Positions 54,241 through 63,918 of a DNA stretch of 64,000 bases are shown one piece after another. The number at the start of each line of letters is the position of its first letter. The stretch's first letter is position 1. Below the pieces are notes generated by a model. That model saw only the letters and a list, made by a program, of their open reading frames with translations. It ran no database searches and had not been told where the DNA came from. The stretch covers positions 9,960 through 73,959 of the forward strand of contig CAYUEL010000002.1 in NCBI GenBank assembly GCA_964443025.1, written 5' to 3'. The stretch comes from JAJFKJ01 sp964443025. GTDB lineage: Bacteria > Pseudomonadota > Gammaproteobacteria > JABCZS01. The position numbers were made by a program, and so were the translations under genes.

Positions 54241-57200
54241 ATGCTCTCGCTTAAAAATTTAACGAATGCAAGTGATGCGCTGGGTTATTACCAACAGGTG
54301 CTCGATTATTACGCGGGCAGTGGTGAATATGCTGTTCAAATGAAGTGGCAAGGCAAAGTGCTTCATGCACTTTTTGGTGATAAAAAACCCACATTAAATG
54401 ATTTTAAAAACTTGCTGGATGGAAAATTACCCAGCGGACAACAGCTTGGGCGCATTGAGAACGGAAAAACCCATCACCGCCCCGGTATCGACTTAACCTT
54501 CTCGGCGCCCAAGTCTCTTTCTATTTTAGCACTGATTTATGGTGACAAGAATATTCTTAATGCACACATCACGGCAGTGACACGCAGCTTGAAATGGCTT
54601 GAAAATAATATTTTGCAAACCCGGGTTAACGGTGAACCTAGCCCTGCGGATAGAGTGGCATTTGTGAAGTTTTTAGAGTTTTTCTCGCGTGAACTGGACC
54701 CGCAAATTCATACCCATTGTGTGTTATTGAACCTTTGCCAAAGCCTCCAAGATGATAAAATACGCTCTATTTTTTCCGATTCAGTGTTTCAAAACAAAAT
54801 GCTGGTAGGGCTTATTTACCGAAGTTTTCTAGCCATTGAAATTCAAAAACTGGGTTATGAAATTGAAATTACCAGTGATAAAGGCACCTTTGAAATTAAA
54901 GGAGTACCTAAGTCCCTCATCGATTTATTCTCAAAGCGCAGCGCACAAATTGATGCACAAGCCTTGGCATTGGGCCGTGAAGATGCAAAATTTAAAGCCC
55001 TGTTAAATTTAACCACCCGAAAAAACAAAATCCCTGAAACAGCCATCGATAAACAAATTGAACAATGGAAAGCGCAAATAATCGAGCTTTCTAAAAATCT
55101 AGATGTGGGCCTTGATAAAGGGTTTGAGCAATTTAAAATCAATCACAAGTTTCGTCTTCGCGACAGTAAACTCATTAGTGGCGAAGCCATTCAAGCCGGC
55201 ATTGCAAAGCTTGATGAATTTAAACGCATGACCACCAAACAAGAAATCATTTATGAAGCGACCCGTTTATCGTTAGGGTCTGTATTACCTAAAGCCATTG
55301 AAGCGGCCTTTGAGCGTGCACTAGGTTCAAGGCTTATTTTGCCTATCCAGCAAAACGAACAGGAACGCAACCAACATCAGCAATACTACATGTCCGCTCA
55401 CAATGCAACGCTGGGCCAGGCACTGCAAATGAATGCTAAACAAAACCATATAGCATCGCTACGCTCAAACTTAATCAGTCTTATCGCAAGTCGATGGATT
55501 CTCTCCAAAGATTTGCAACACACAGCTGATAACAGCGTTTATAAAAGCTTGATTGATTTTGCATTCAGCGCTTCGCGCGAAATGGTGGTCGATAACCTTT
55601 GTCCCAAAGTCGATAAAGTCTTTTTGGAACGCGCAAAAAACTTTGCTTCATTCTTGGGTGCTCATCTGTTTCATGTGAGCGTATCCGGTGTCGATAGAAA
55701 AATCTGCACGCAAGCTGGACTCAAGAGCTGGAGTTTAGATTACCTTCACAAAGCCGTGATTAAACCTGGCAGTCTTTTGGTAGTGCACGGCAGTGAAAAG
55801 CTTTTATACGCCCAGATGCGCGATATCAGCGAAATTGCCAAAACCCATCAATGCAAAATCATATGGGCTAATGATAAAAATATCCATGCTCTGGACAGAA
55901 GACTTTCTGCCGTTGAATTAGTCGCACCTTTTCTGCCGCGGACCAGCTTTGAAGTGGGCACATCACATCGCTTATCGTACGATTATACGGTGGTGGGTGC
56001 GAAAGCTTTACAATTAACCAGTTTACCCAGTGATAATTTTATTCAAGCCTTTGCCAAGCAGTATGCTTACCAAGAAAATTCGCCACTGTTATCTTACCAA
56101 AAAGACACCGTGAATTTAGCGGTGCGTGAGCATCTGGTTCAAAACAATACTTTGCGTGATGAGGCCATGACCGTCAAAACACACGTGCATCAGTATTTAA
56201 GTTTAGCCCAAATGAAGCGCCCTACCGCTTATCAGGTGGGCGATGTGATTCGTTTGAAAACATTAGCGCGTGCTGGAATTCAAGAATCATCAAAGGCAGA
56301 AGTTACGTTCAACTCTTTACGTAAAAATAAAACACCCACCTATTCGGCTAACGATCACTTTAGCATCACAGCAATTCAGGGCAGTGTGTTAACACTCGTA
56401 CACAGTCAACATCATACGCAGCATACATTGAACGTGGAAGATATCACCCACTTTCGCGATCTAGCGGTGTTCACGCAGCGCTCGATCGCTATTACGGTGG
56501 GTGATAAACTTATTTTACCGGCCTTTGATATTTATGGCAAACCTTACCAAAATCAAATGGGCATCATCAGCGCTCTCGATCGCAAAGCCATCACCCTAAA
56601 GTTACCTCATGTGAAAAAACCGTTTATACTGCATTTAGAAGATAAACAAGGACTATCACGCACAATCTATGCCGATTACGGTTATTGTGTGCATCCATCC
56701 GCGCGCATACCGCACCTAAATCATGCGCATCTTGATTGCCGCGCTGTTCACAGCATTAATGCACTACGTGTGTTAAGTGGCATGAATGCAAAAGTCACTC
56801 TTTATACCGATAGCCCGCAAGGGGTAATGCGCGCATTAGAATCCATTAAACCTGAAATGCAACCCATCACTGCGTTAACTTCGTTTCAAAACTCCGCTCT
56901 TGATTCAAACACGGTACTCTCTAAACACATTCCTGATACTGATTTAAAAGCCACTGTCACGACCACCGCTTTACGCCAAGCGCTACAAGAATTAAGCTTT
57001 GAGGGGAAAACACAATTGAGCCAGTGGGATATTACACAGCGTGCCATGGCCTTGTGCGTAGGTGAAGCGGATATTCATGACTTTCGCCGTGGATTTCAAA
57101 CTTTATTGGATTCGAGCGATGTGATTCAAGAAGGAAAATTCTATACCGCGAACTGGGTAATGCAATACCGCGATGCGTTGATACAAGCATTTCAAGGACT

Positions 57201-60033
57201 GGAAGAGGAATGCGGGAAAACCCAGCACAGTGATACTGAAAAAAAACCTCAAATCCCGCGGCTTTCCAATGAAGCTGTTTTGCATTACATCAAGAATGAA
57301 GCCCCTCAATTGGAAAAAGAACCCATTCAAGCGATTGTAGATATCACTACATCCAATAAAGGTTTATCGTTATTACAAGGTCCTGCGGGCAGTGCGAAGA
57401 CGTCTCTTGTTTTGCGTCATGTCGCTGCACTCTTTGAAAAACAAAACATTAAAGTCATTGGCATTGCACCCCAACATTCTCAAAAAGATGAACTGTGTAA
57501 AAAAGCCGGCATCCCCACCATGACCTTAAAGAAGTTCTTGCAGCTTGAAAAATCGCATCAATTGCAAGATATCGTGGACAAAGAAAAAACCGTAATACTC
57601 GTGGATGAATCTTCGATGCTCAGTTACAAAGACATGTTGGATTTAACGCACATTGCCAATCGTTATACCGTCAAGATGGTGTTCGCAGGAGACAGTCAAC
57701 AGCTAGACTCTCCTCGCTCATCCCAGCCTTTTTTGCATTTGCAGCAGCAAGAAGGCATTCAAGTATCCACATTGAAAAAAATCTACCGGCAATGCGCAAT
57801 AAAGCGACCCGAACTTCACAAAGCCATTGTGGCACTCACGCAATTAAAACCAGGCGAACAAACCAAAAGCCTTACTCCTTATCTTCGCAACGCAACGGAA
57901 AATAAAAGTTTAATGGACACGTTGTGCGATACGTATCACAAGCTACCCTCATTTTTAAAAAACGATACGTTGATATTGACTCTTACAAATGACGAGCGTC
58001 ATGCAATCAATGAACGCTTACGCATCAAAGATGCGCCAGCTTTTACCCAAGTGATGCTACGCAGTGAAGATTTAAGCACTGAGATGCGCTACCGCGTTGG
58101 CTATTATATCGAAGGAAATATTTTAAAGTTTAATAAAGAAATTAAAGAAGCAGGTATCGCTGCAAACACTTATTGGCAGATTTTGGCCAAAGATGTGGAT
58201 AAAAATCGTTTAATCATTGCGGCTTGCCATTTAGATGAAGATGGAAAACTTAAAACCACCCACAGTATCACGATAGACCCTATGCGTAAAATCTTTCACC
58301 GTGAGAATACGCTGGAATATTTCAAAGCAACCGAGCAACCGCTTGCCGTCAATGACAAAGTGATGCTCACAAATAACATTCGGCATGAATCATCGGTGAA
58401 ACTCACCACGTCAAAACAAGGGGTTTTAAAAAGTTTTAATGAAACCCACTTTACGATTGATTTTGGTAATAACGAGATTGTAAAACTTGAGCGCAGCAAC
58501 CTTCATCATGCGCATATAGACTTAGGGTATGCTAGAACTTATCACAATGCCCAAAGCCTAGATGCCGCCTGTGTCTTGATGCTGGCGGATGTCGCCAGCA
58601 AAATGCTCAATTATGTCAGTAATTATGTCGGTGCGACCCGTTGTAAAAAATTCTTGCGCATCTTTACGCAGGATATCCGTAAATATTTAGAATTGACTCA
58701 AAAATCGAGTCGTGGATGGACGGCAGAAAAGACCCACTTACCTGCCCAACAAGATAAGTGCGAAATCGATGAAAACAAACTTCTGAATGATTTAAATTAT
58801 AAATTAGAACAACACGCACACACTCTTTTTGGTCAGCCCAAAGAAATATTACCTAACGCTCTGTTGTATGGAAGCGCTGACGTTAAAAAAGGAGTAGTGA
58901 TTATTACGCAGGATAAAGATGATGCTAAGCGCGGGGATTGTTTATATGCCGGTGTCAAATTGGATTTTGTATCACTGATTGAACTCACGCAAAATCTAAA
59001 GCGAGATAAAGCCTTGCAGGTGGCAGCCGAAAAACTGATGGGCCACCCTATTGAAGATTATTACCCACTCAGCCAAAAGCAGTTGGAAGCACGTGAAATG
59101 CAACGTACTGAAATAGCATTAAAGTCAAATGAGCATTCTACAAACTCGCTAATGAATAAACGTGAACAAACTCAAGAAGAAAAAGCACAACGCAAACAAA
59201 GTATTCAATACGCGCAAACCCTGTATCAACGATCACAGCCTGCCAAAGGCACAATAGCTCAAAGGTACTTGGTTGAACACCGGAAAATACCTAAAGAGAT
59301 TATTCACAATCACCCCGATGATATTCGTTACATCCGGCACAATAACCACCCTGCAGCCCTCTTTCCACTGCGCGATGGCAAAGGAAACATACAAGCCGTG
59401 CAACTCGTCTACTTAGACGAAAAAACGGCTCAAAAAACGATGGTGACGTTAGGTCACGGAGAAAATCAAATCACACTCGCTAAACAAACGTTGGGTCTCA
59501 TGAAAGGTGCCAGCATACAAATTGGTAATCGTCATGGCACCCCTTACATTGCCGAAGGTCCTGAAACAGGCTTGAGCGTACTGGCCATGAAACCCAATGC
59601 TCGTGTGCATGTCACATGCAGTCTTAATAACATGGCCAATGCACCGCTTGATATCGCGCCCACTCAAATCATTGTTTGCGCGGATAATGATAATTTTCCT
59701 GTTAAAGGCGAACAATCACAAAAAGCCCTCTTGGGCGCATTAAGCAAGCTTGCGGATAAATATTGGAGTGTCGATTTAACTATGCCCGCGTTAATTAATA
59801 ATGAAAAAACGGATTTTAATGATATGTTGAAAAGTAAAAAATTAGAAGATGCGAAATATGAGTTTGAGAAGATGCTAAAAAACCGTATGACATTTGATAT
59901 CAAGGATTTTAGTACCGAGGAACGAAATAAAAGTAATAAAAATATTGATTTTGAAACGCAACAAAATGCAAAACAAAAACTTGAGCATGTTATCATCAAT
60001 ATAAGTCAGATTAATAGATTTTATGAGAGATAA
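54241..60033 (+). CDS. traI: MobF relaxase-helicase fused to a TOPRIM primase-like domain
   Basis: A 1930-aa conjugative relaxase. N-terminal TrwC/TraI domain: tyrosines in YYQQVLDYY near residue 16-24 and the metal triad around SRELDPQIHTHCVLLN near residue 150-160. Middle: RecD-like helicase with Walker A GPAGSAKTS near 1047 and VILVDESSML. C-terminus, from about 1660: RYLVEHRKIP, a primase-type insert, then a TOPRIM core with AEGPETGLSV near 1775 and CADNDN near 1815, and KTDFNDML. Nicking, unwinding and perhaps priming are thus combined in one chain, where F TraI has no TOPRIM. Start ATG 54241 with AAGGA. The transfer genes look less AT-rich than the PKS region. Confidence 0.92.
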   Translation: MLSLKNLTNASDALGYYQQVLDYYAGSGEYAVQMKWQGKVLHALFGDKKPTLNDFKNLLDGKLPSGQQLGRIENGKTHHRPGIDLTFSAPKSLSILALIYGDKNILNAHITAVTRSLKWLENNILQTRVNGEPSPADRVAFVKFLEFFSRELDPQIHTHCVLLNLCQSLQDDKIRSIFSDSVFQNKMLVGLIYRSFLAIEIQKLGYEIEITSDKGTFEIKGVPKSLIDLFSKRSAQIDAQALALGREDAKFKALLNLTTRKNKIPETAIDKQIEQWKAQIIELSKNLDVGLDKGFEQFKINHKFRLRDSKLISGEAIQAGIAKLDEFKRMTTKQEIIYEATRLSLGSVLPKAIEAAFERALGSRLILPIQQNEQERNQHQQYYMSAHNATLGQALQMNAKQNHIASLRSNLISLIASRWILSKDLQHTADNSVYKSLIDFAFSASREMVVDNLCPKVDKVFLERAKNFASFLGAHLFHVSVSGVDRKICTQAGLKSWSLDYLHKAVIKPGSLLVVHGSEKLLYAQMRDISEIAKTHQCKIIWANDKNIHALDRRLSAVELVAPFLPRTSFEVGTSHRLSYDYTVVGAKALQLTSLPSDNFIQAFAKQYAYQENSPLLSYQKDTVNLAVREHLVQNNTLRDEAMTVKTHVHQYLSLAQMKRPTAYQVGDVIRLKTLARAGIQESSKAEVTFNSLRKNKTPTYSANDHFSITAIQGSVLTLVHSQHHTQHTLNVEDITHFRDLAVFTQRSIAITVGDKLILPAFDIYGKPYQNQMGIISALDRKAITLKLPHVKKPFILHLEDKQGLSRTIYADYGYCVHPSARIPHLNHAHLDCRAVHSINALRVLSGMNAKVTLYTDSPQGVMRALESIKPEMQPITALTSFQNSALDSNTVLSKHIPDTDLKATVTTTALRQALQELSFEGKTQLSQWDITQRAMALCVGEADIHDFRRGFQTLLDSSDVIQEGKFYTANWVMQYRDALIQAFQGLEEECGKTQHSDTEKKPQIPRLSNEAVLHYIKNEAPQLEKEPIQAIVDITTSNKGLSLLQGPAGSAKTSLVLRHVAALFEKQNIKVIGIAPQHSQKDELCKKAGIPTMTLKKFLQLEKSHQLQDIVDKEKTVILVDESSMLSYKDMLDLTHIANRYTVKMVFAGDSQQLDSPRSSQPFLHLQQQEGIQVSTLKKIYRQCAIKRPELHKAIVALTQLKPGEQTKSLTPYLRNATENKSLMDTLCDTYHKLPSFLKNDTLILTLTNDERHAINERLRIKDAPAFTQVMLRSEDLSTEMRYRVGYYIEGNILKFNKEIKEAGIAANTYWQILAKDVDKNRLIIAACHLDEDGKLKTTHSITIDPMRKIFHRENTLEYFKATEQPLAVNDKVMLTNNIRHESSVKLTTSKQGVLKSFNETHFTIDFGNNEIVKLERSNLHHAHIDLGYARTYHNAQSLDAACVLMLADVASKMLNYVSNYVGATRCKKFLRIFTQDIRKYLELTQKSSRGWTAEKTHLPAQQDKCEIDENKLLNDLNYKLEQHAHTLFGQPKEILPNALLYGSADVKKGVVIITQDKDDAKRGDCLYAGVKLDFVSLIELTQNLKRDKALQVAAEKLMGHPIEDYYPLSQKQLEAREMQRTEIALKSNEHSTNSLMNKREQTQEEKAQRKQSIQYAQTLYQRSQPAKGTIAQRYLVEHRKIPKEIIHNHPDDIRYIRHNNHPAALFPLRDGKGNIQAVQLVYLDEKTAQKTMVTLGHGENQITLAKQTLGLMKGASIQIGNRHGTPYIAEGPETGLSVLAMKPNARVHVTCSLNNMANAPLDIAPTQIIVCADNDNFPVKGEQSQKALLGALSKLADKYWSVDLTMPALINNEKTDFNDMLKSKKLEDAKYEFEKMLKNRMTFDIKDFSTEERNKSNKNIDFETQQNAKQKLEHVIINISQINRFYER

Positions 60034-60152
60034 TGATACAAGACCTTGTATGGTAGATTAAAATTGTGTTATATATAGTGTAGTGCGCCGTCGGTTTGGA
60101 GACTGTCTCGGTTTGTAAAATTTAAGAAAATTTATTGGCAGACAAATAAAAG

Positions 60153-60971
60153 ATGGGATACATTTTAAAATTAATAGATTGGTTTTCACAATTTTTTAAT
60201 AGAAAAAATAATCACACTCAATCGAACTCAATGAGCGGAAATCATAATTACAACAATAACAGCAATATTAAAAGTGCGCCTGATAATAATGGTTTCATTG
60301 GAAATGCACAGACAGTTAACATTAACAATAACTACCCTCATCCATCTACGAACAACGCTCCGAATACATTATTGGCAGCAGGGGTCAGTCCAAGCATAAA
60401 GATCGATGCAGAACCTACTTTCTTTGCTAGATTTAATTCACCAAATAGTAAATGCGATGGGAATTGGGGATTGGCTTTCGCTTCGATTAAAATTATTAAC
60501 CTCACACCATCACCCTTCACAGTAAAAAGCTTGCATCTTAAATATACGATTGATAATGAAAATTATTCTGTAGACTCTGTAGTAATTTTAACTGCTAGTA
60601 TTTATTCTTCTTTAGTCAAACAAAAAGTAAACACTGCTATCCTCACAACTGAATTAGGTAACTTTAATTGTATGGATTGGAATAATATTAGAGTACAAAT
60701 TAATGATTTTAGTATTATACATCCTCATGGTTTACTTTTTGGCAGCGCATATTTCGTCTTGAATATCAAAGAATTTGAAAAATTAAAACACATAAAAAAT
60801 GTTGAGCTTATTCTTTCCGACTATTCTGGCCTTGAGTCAGTGCATCCAATTCCAATAGAAAATAAAAAGATAGATGAAAACAAAAATTATATTTTAAATA
60901 ATAGGAAAGATTCGTGTGATGCACTAGAAAAAATTCATACACAAAAAGATAAACCTCTTGAACCTTCTTAA
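60153..60971 (+). CDS. Hypothetical protein with Asn-rich linker
   Basis: 272 aa, not recognised. An N-terminal amphipathic or hydrophobic segment (MGYILKLIDWFSQFF) is followed by an Asn-rich low-complexity linker (about 20-70) and a beta-rich domain (about 80-230), with a Lys-rich tail. No catalytic motif. It is the first gene after the relaxase and more AT-rich than it, suggesting later cargo. A membrane-associated sensor is possible but not shown. Confidence 0.55.
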   Translation: MGYILKLIDWFSQFFNRKNNHTQSNSMSGNHNYNNNSNIKSAPDNNGFIGNAQTVNINNNYPHPSTNNAPNTLLAAGVSPSIKIDAEPTFFARFNSPNSKCDGNWGLAFASIKIINLTPSPFTVKSLHLKYTIDNENYSVDSVVILTASIYSSLVKQKVNTAILTTELGNFNCMDWNNIRVQINDFSIIHPHGLLFGSAYFVLNIKEFEKLKHIKNVELILSDYSGLESVHPIPIENKKIDENKNYILNNRKDSCDALEKIHTQKDKPLEPS

Positions 60972-61159
60972 GAAAAAATAATAAGCGTTTTAACAAACTG
61001 ATTTACACAGTTCTATTTCGGCGGCCTTTTCTCTTCAATACGACCTCCTTTTGGCTTAGGTTTCAAAATCTCTCTATTCTGTGCTGCTCGATCTTACTAT
61101 TAAATCATGATATTATATGACAGGTTATTCCATACAAAATATTTGAGGCACACTAAGCA

Positions 61160-62095
61160 ATGTCGTCAGAATTTCAATGGATTTTTAAAGATCTAGAAAG
61201 AAAAAGAGAGTCGGTATTATCTAAATTATTATTAAAAGATAAAAATAAAGTATTTATTAAGCCAATGTTATTAGTTGCTACATTAATTTTAGGAATTTAT
61301 ATTTTTTTTATCACTGGACCGACTCCTGAAAATATAATTTTGTTTTTAATTTTTATGTACGGAGCACCTTTTTTAATTGATCTTAAAAAACAATTTCAAA
61401 TAAATGAAATGCGGTATCTTGATTTAAAAAATTCGTTACAAATTATTGCCAATACCATGGTTTATGCAAAAGAAGCCTGGTACTATGGCGGACGATGGTC
61501 CAGTAACCAAATTAAAGATGAATTGAAAGTTAGGGAAAATGAAGATTATCAAACTTCCAAAGACCGAGATTTATCAGAAATAGAAAAACATTTATGGATG
61601 CTTTATATCAAAACAAATAATTTTGCATTCTGTCACATATTGACCCATCTGCTAAAAGGAGAGAAGGCACGCTTTGCATTTATAAATTTAAAAAATTCAT
61701 CTATTATTATAATGAGCGCACTATACGGAGAAAAAGAAAATGAGTCTTTGTATGATACCCATCTATCCGTAGAGCCTATTTTCTTAGAAGAACCCCATAT
61801 TCCTGTAGACGAGGATGATCTCTCTCACCAAGGTACAATAAAAGAATATTCAATAAATGACAATAAATGGCTATATTGGGGAGGATTAGTTAATAACACT
61901 AGAAATGCGCTTGATTATGATCTTGCTGAAAAATTAATTGATAAAGAAGAAAGAGAGCAAGATCCTATGGGCCACAGCCTTTGTAAGCCTCAGAATCTTA
62001 TATTCGAAGTGTATAATGGTCATGTTTATGAGTTAGAACATGAAACGGATAGACTTCGAAAAGAAATTAATAATTTTTTAAAGTACAATTATTAA
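61160..62095 (+). CDS. Hypothetical protein with two membrane segments
   Basis: 311 aa, not recognised. Two close hydrophobic segments (about 35-53 and 57-74) follow a short charged N-terminus. The remainder is soluble with Trp/Tyr-rich patches (EAWYYGGRWSS, NDNKWLYWGG) and an acidic middle. ATG 61160 has GAGG twelve bases upstream. It converges on the SIR2-like gene. Its place between conjugation genes and a probable defence pair suggests island cargo. Confidence 0.6.
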   Translation: MSSEFQWIFKDLERKRESVLSKLLLKDKNKVFIKPMLLVATLILGIYIFFITGPTPENIILFLIFMYGAPFLIDLKKQFQINEMRYLDLKNSLQIIANTMVYAKEAWYYGGRWSSNQIKDELKVRENEDYQTSKDRDLSEIEKHLWMLYIKTNNFAFCHILTHLLKGEKARFAFINLKNSSIIIMSALYGEKENESLYDTHLSVEPIFLEEPHIPVDEDDLSHQGTIKEYSINDNKWLYWGGLVNNTRNALDYDLAEKLIDKEEREQDPMGHSLCKPQNLIFEVYNGHVYELEHETDRLRKEINNFLKYNY

Positions 62096-62109
62096 TTTTT
62101 TGATAATTA

Positions 62110-63063
62110 TTAATAAATATTCCCTCCTATTTTATAAAAATATTCCCTCAGCTCATCCCAATCTAAATCTTTTGGAAAAACATTCCCATAATCTAAAAAA
62201 ACACCACCACGCGTCTCTTCAAGGAATTGTTCGCAACTTTCTCTCGGAAACTTAGCAATTAAAGAATCATAAAAATCCTTTGATGTTCTATAATGATGTG
62301 TATGAATAAAAATATTCCATTTTTTCTCAAGTTCATCCTCGCTTTTAATATCAATAATTTCTACCTCTTCATACTCTCTTCCCCAGGAATCTCCCCACGC
62401 GGACTGAAATAACTGCATAGCTTTATAATCAGAATCCGGCGCGCCATACCCAAATATTGTCACGATAAGCGCCTCTTTTAAGCATTTTTGCACATTATCC
62501 CAATGTGAAGCAATGCACGGATCGTCTGTGTAATTTTTTTCTTTTATTGGAAGAAGCAACGGGGTCTCTCTAGCGTCTTTATCTTCCAATTCTGTGTTAA
62601 TTAATATTTTAGTTTTATCGTTAATCTTAAACCCAACATTTCCGTGCAAAAAACACATTCTTGGAATGTTTATAGTAATTTTCCTACTCACCCTTTGATA
62701 CGCTTTATAAAGGAAAGGGTCCCAATTAAATGTGGCAATAAGATCTTTCTTTCTTAATGATAATATTAAATGGTCGTAAAGAGTCGGGTGATCTGGTAAT
62801 TCTAAGCTTGAAAAATAATCTCTAACTTTCTTTTCAACGCTAGTAACAATTTCTTTATACTTAGGGTTGTCATATATATCGCTATATACCGCCTCAAAAT
62901 TTTTATTATCATTTTTAAAAAATTCTTTTAACTCACCCAATCCTACCACATCAATAATATTGTCCATTGTGGGAAGAATTTTTCCATTTTTGTCTCCTTT
63001 TGGAAAAGCTTGTACACTTGCCCCTGCACCAAGAATGACTAAATGAGGCCTACCACATTTCAT
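62110..63063 (-). CDS. SIR2-like domain protein, probable antiphage effector
   Basis: A 317-aa protein of the SIR2-like (NAD-binding) group. Visible: VILGAGASVQAFPKGDKNG (dinucleotide loop, Gly12-Ser16), LIATFNWDPFL (the conserved Asn-Asp), FLHGNVG (candidate catalytic His region) and IFGYGAPDSDY. SIR2-like proteins on mobile islands usually act in abortive infection by depleting NAD. ATG 63063 has AAAAGGA upstream. It lies 48 bases after the HEPN-like gene on the same strand, so they form a two-gene operon. Confidence 0.78.
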   Translation of the reverse strand: MKCGRPHLVILGAGASVQAFPKGDKNGKILPTMDNIIDVVGLGELKEFFKNDNKNFEAVYSDIYDNPKYKEIVTSVEKKVRDYFSSLELPDHPTLYDHLILSLRKKDLIATFNWDPFLYKAYQRVSRKITINIPRMCFLHGNVGFKINDKTKILINTELEDKDARETPLLLPIKEKNYTDDPCIASHWDNVQKCLKEALIVTIFGYGAPDSDYKAMQLFQSAWGDSWGREYEEVEIIDIKSEDELEKKWNIFIHTHHYRTSKDFYDSLIAKFPRESCEQFLEETRGGVFLDYGNVFPKDLDWDELREYFYKIGGNIY

Positions 63064-63111
63064 TTAAATTTTCCTTTTAGTTGTAGCTATATTTACTCTT
63101 AACATCTCTAA

Positions 63112-63918
63112 TCAGTCTCTCACCATTTTTTTAATTAAACCAACCACATTTCGAGCTATATCATCGATGATAAAATTAAATGTTAATGCAATTTCCTGAA
63201 CATCCAAATGCTTAAAATGTATGTATTGTCCTTTTTTTAACTCAACCTCTCTTCTCTCAAGCTGTACACAAACTGACGATTCCAAAGGGGTGGTTTCTTC
63301 AATTGACAACTCCTTGCCATCCTGTGTCCGAATAAATGGCCGCAAATATTTCCACCGAAGCACTTCATCTTTGCCAGCTTCACCTAACCTCCCGTCATAT
63401 ATACCCCGATTATGAGTCAGAATATTTCTCACCTCATTAAAACTTTCTATAGATTCGACATGCTTATCTTGAATAATTTGACCTTGCGAGTTTAGGAAGT
63501 TTTTAATTTTATTAAAAGATCTATAGTTATTTCTAATTTCTGAAATCACGACATCAAGCTCTTCTTGAGAACTAATTGTGCGCTCACCTGAAATCTCAAG
63601 CTGAGGTATTCTAACTGCGCAGACACAATGCTCTAAAGAAAAATAAAAACTCTCAACAATATCACTTACAGAGTTTGACAAAACCCACAAAATATACTGG
63701 TTTTTATGATCATCAAACAGATTTTCATCAATATTTTTTCCAGTAGGAATATACTCAACCATGATCTTGTCAGGATTCGGTTTATAATTTTTAAAACTCT
63801 CCAAAGAGTACGTTGCTGATTCAGCAATCCTTGAATACGAAACGGCGTTCTCAATTCCCTTCTTGGCTATGCTTGCTATCATATTTAGATCAAAGTGTAA
63901 GTTTATAAACTTTTTCAT
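63112..63918 (-). CDS. HEPN-like protein upstream of the SIR2-like gene
   Basis: A 268-aa mainly helical protein. The motif RNILTHNRG (Arg164 to His169) has the Rx4H spacing of HEPN ribonucleases, within EVRNILTHNRGIYDGR, a common form for HEPN domains in defence and toxin-antitoxin systems. The rest is not recognised. It is the first gene of the pair with the SIR2-like protein. It might be an RNase effector, a partner that controls the SIR2 enzyme, or a sensor. The HEPN call rests on one motif and the helical context. Confidence 0.55.
   Translation of the reverse strand: MKKFINLHFDLNMIASIAKKGIENAVSYSRIAESATYSLESFKNYKPNPDKIMVEYIPTGKNIDENLFDDHKNQYILWVLSNSVSDIVESFYFSLEHCVCAVRIPQLEISGERTISSQEELDVVISEIRNNYRSFNKIKNFLNSQGQIIQDKHVESIESFNEVRNILTHNRGIYDGRLGEAGKDEVLRWKYLRPFIRTQDGKELSIEETTPLESSVCVQLERREVELKKGQYIHFKHLDVQEIALTFNFIIDDIARNVVGLIKKMVRD

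Noticed and set aside
61013..61092. 26-codon minus-strand tail (reads DRAAQNREILKPKPKGGRI and then a stop)
   Set aside because: It looks like the C-terminus of a truncated gene, but three stops precede it and there is nothing to identify it.
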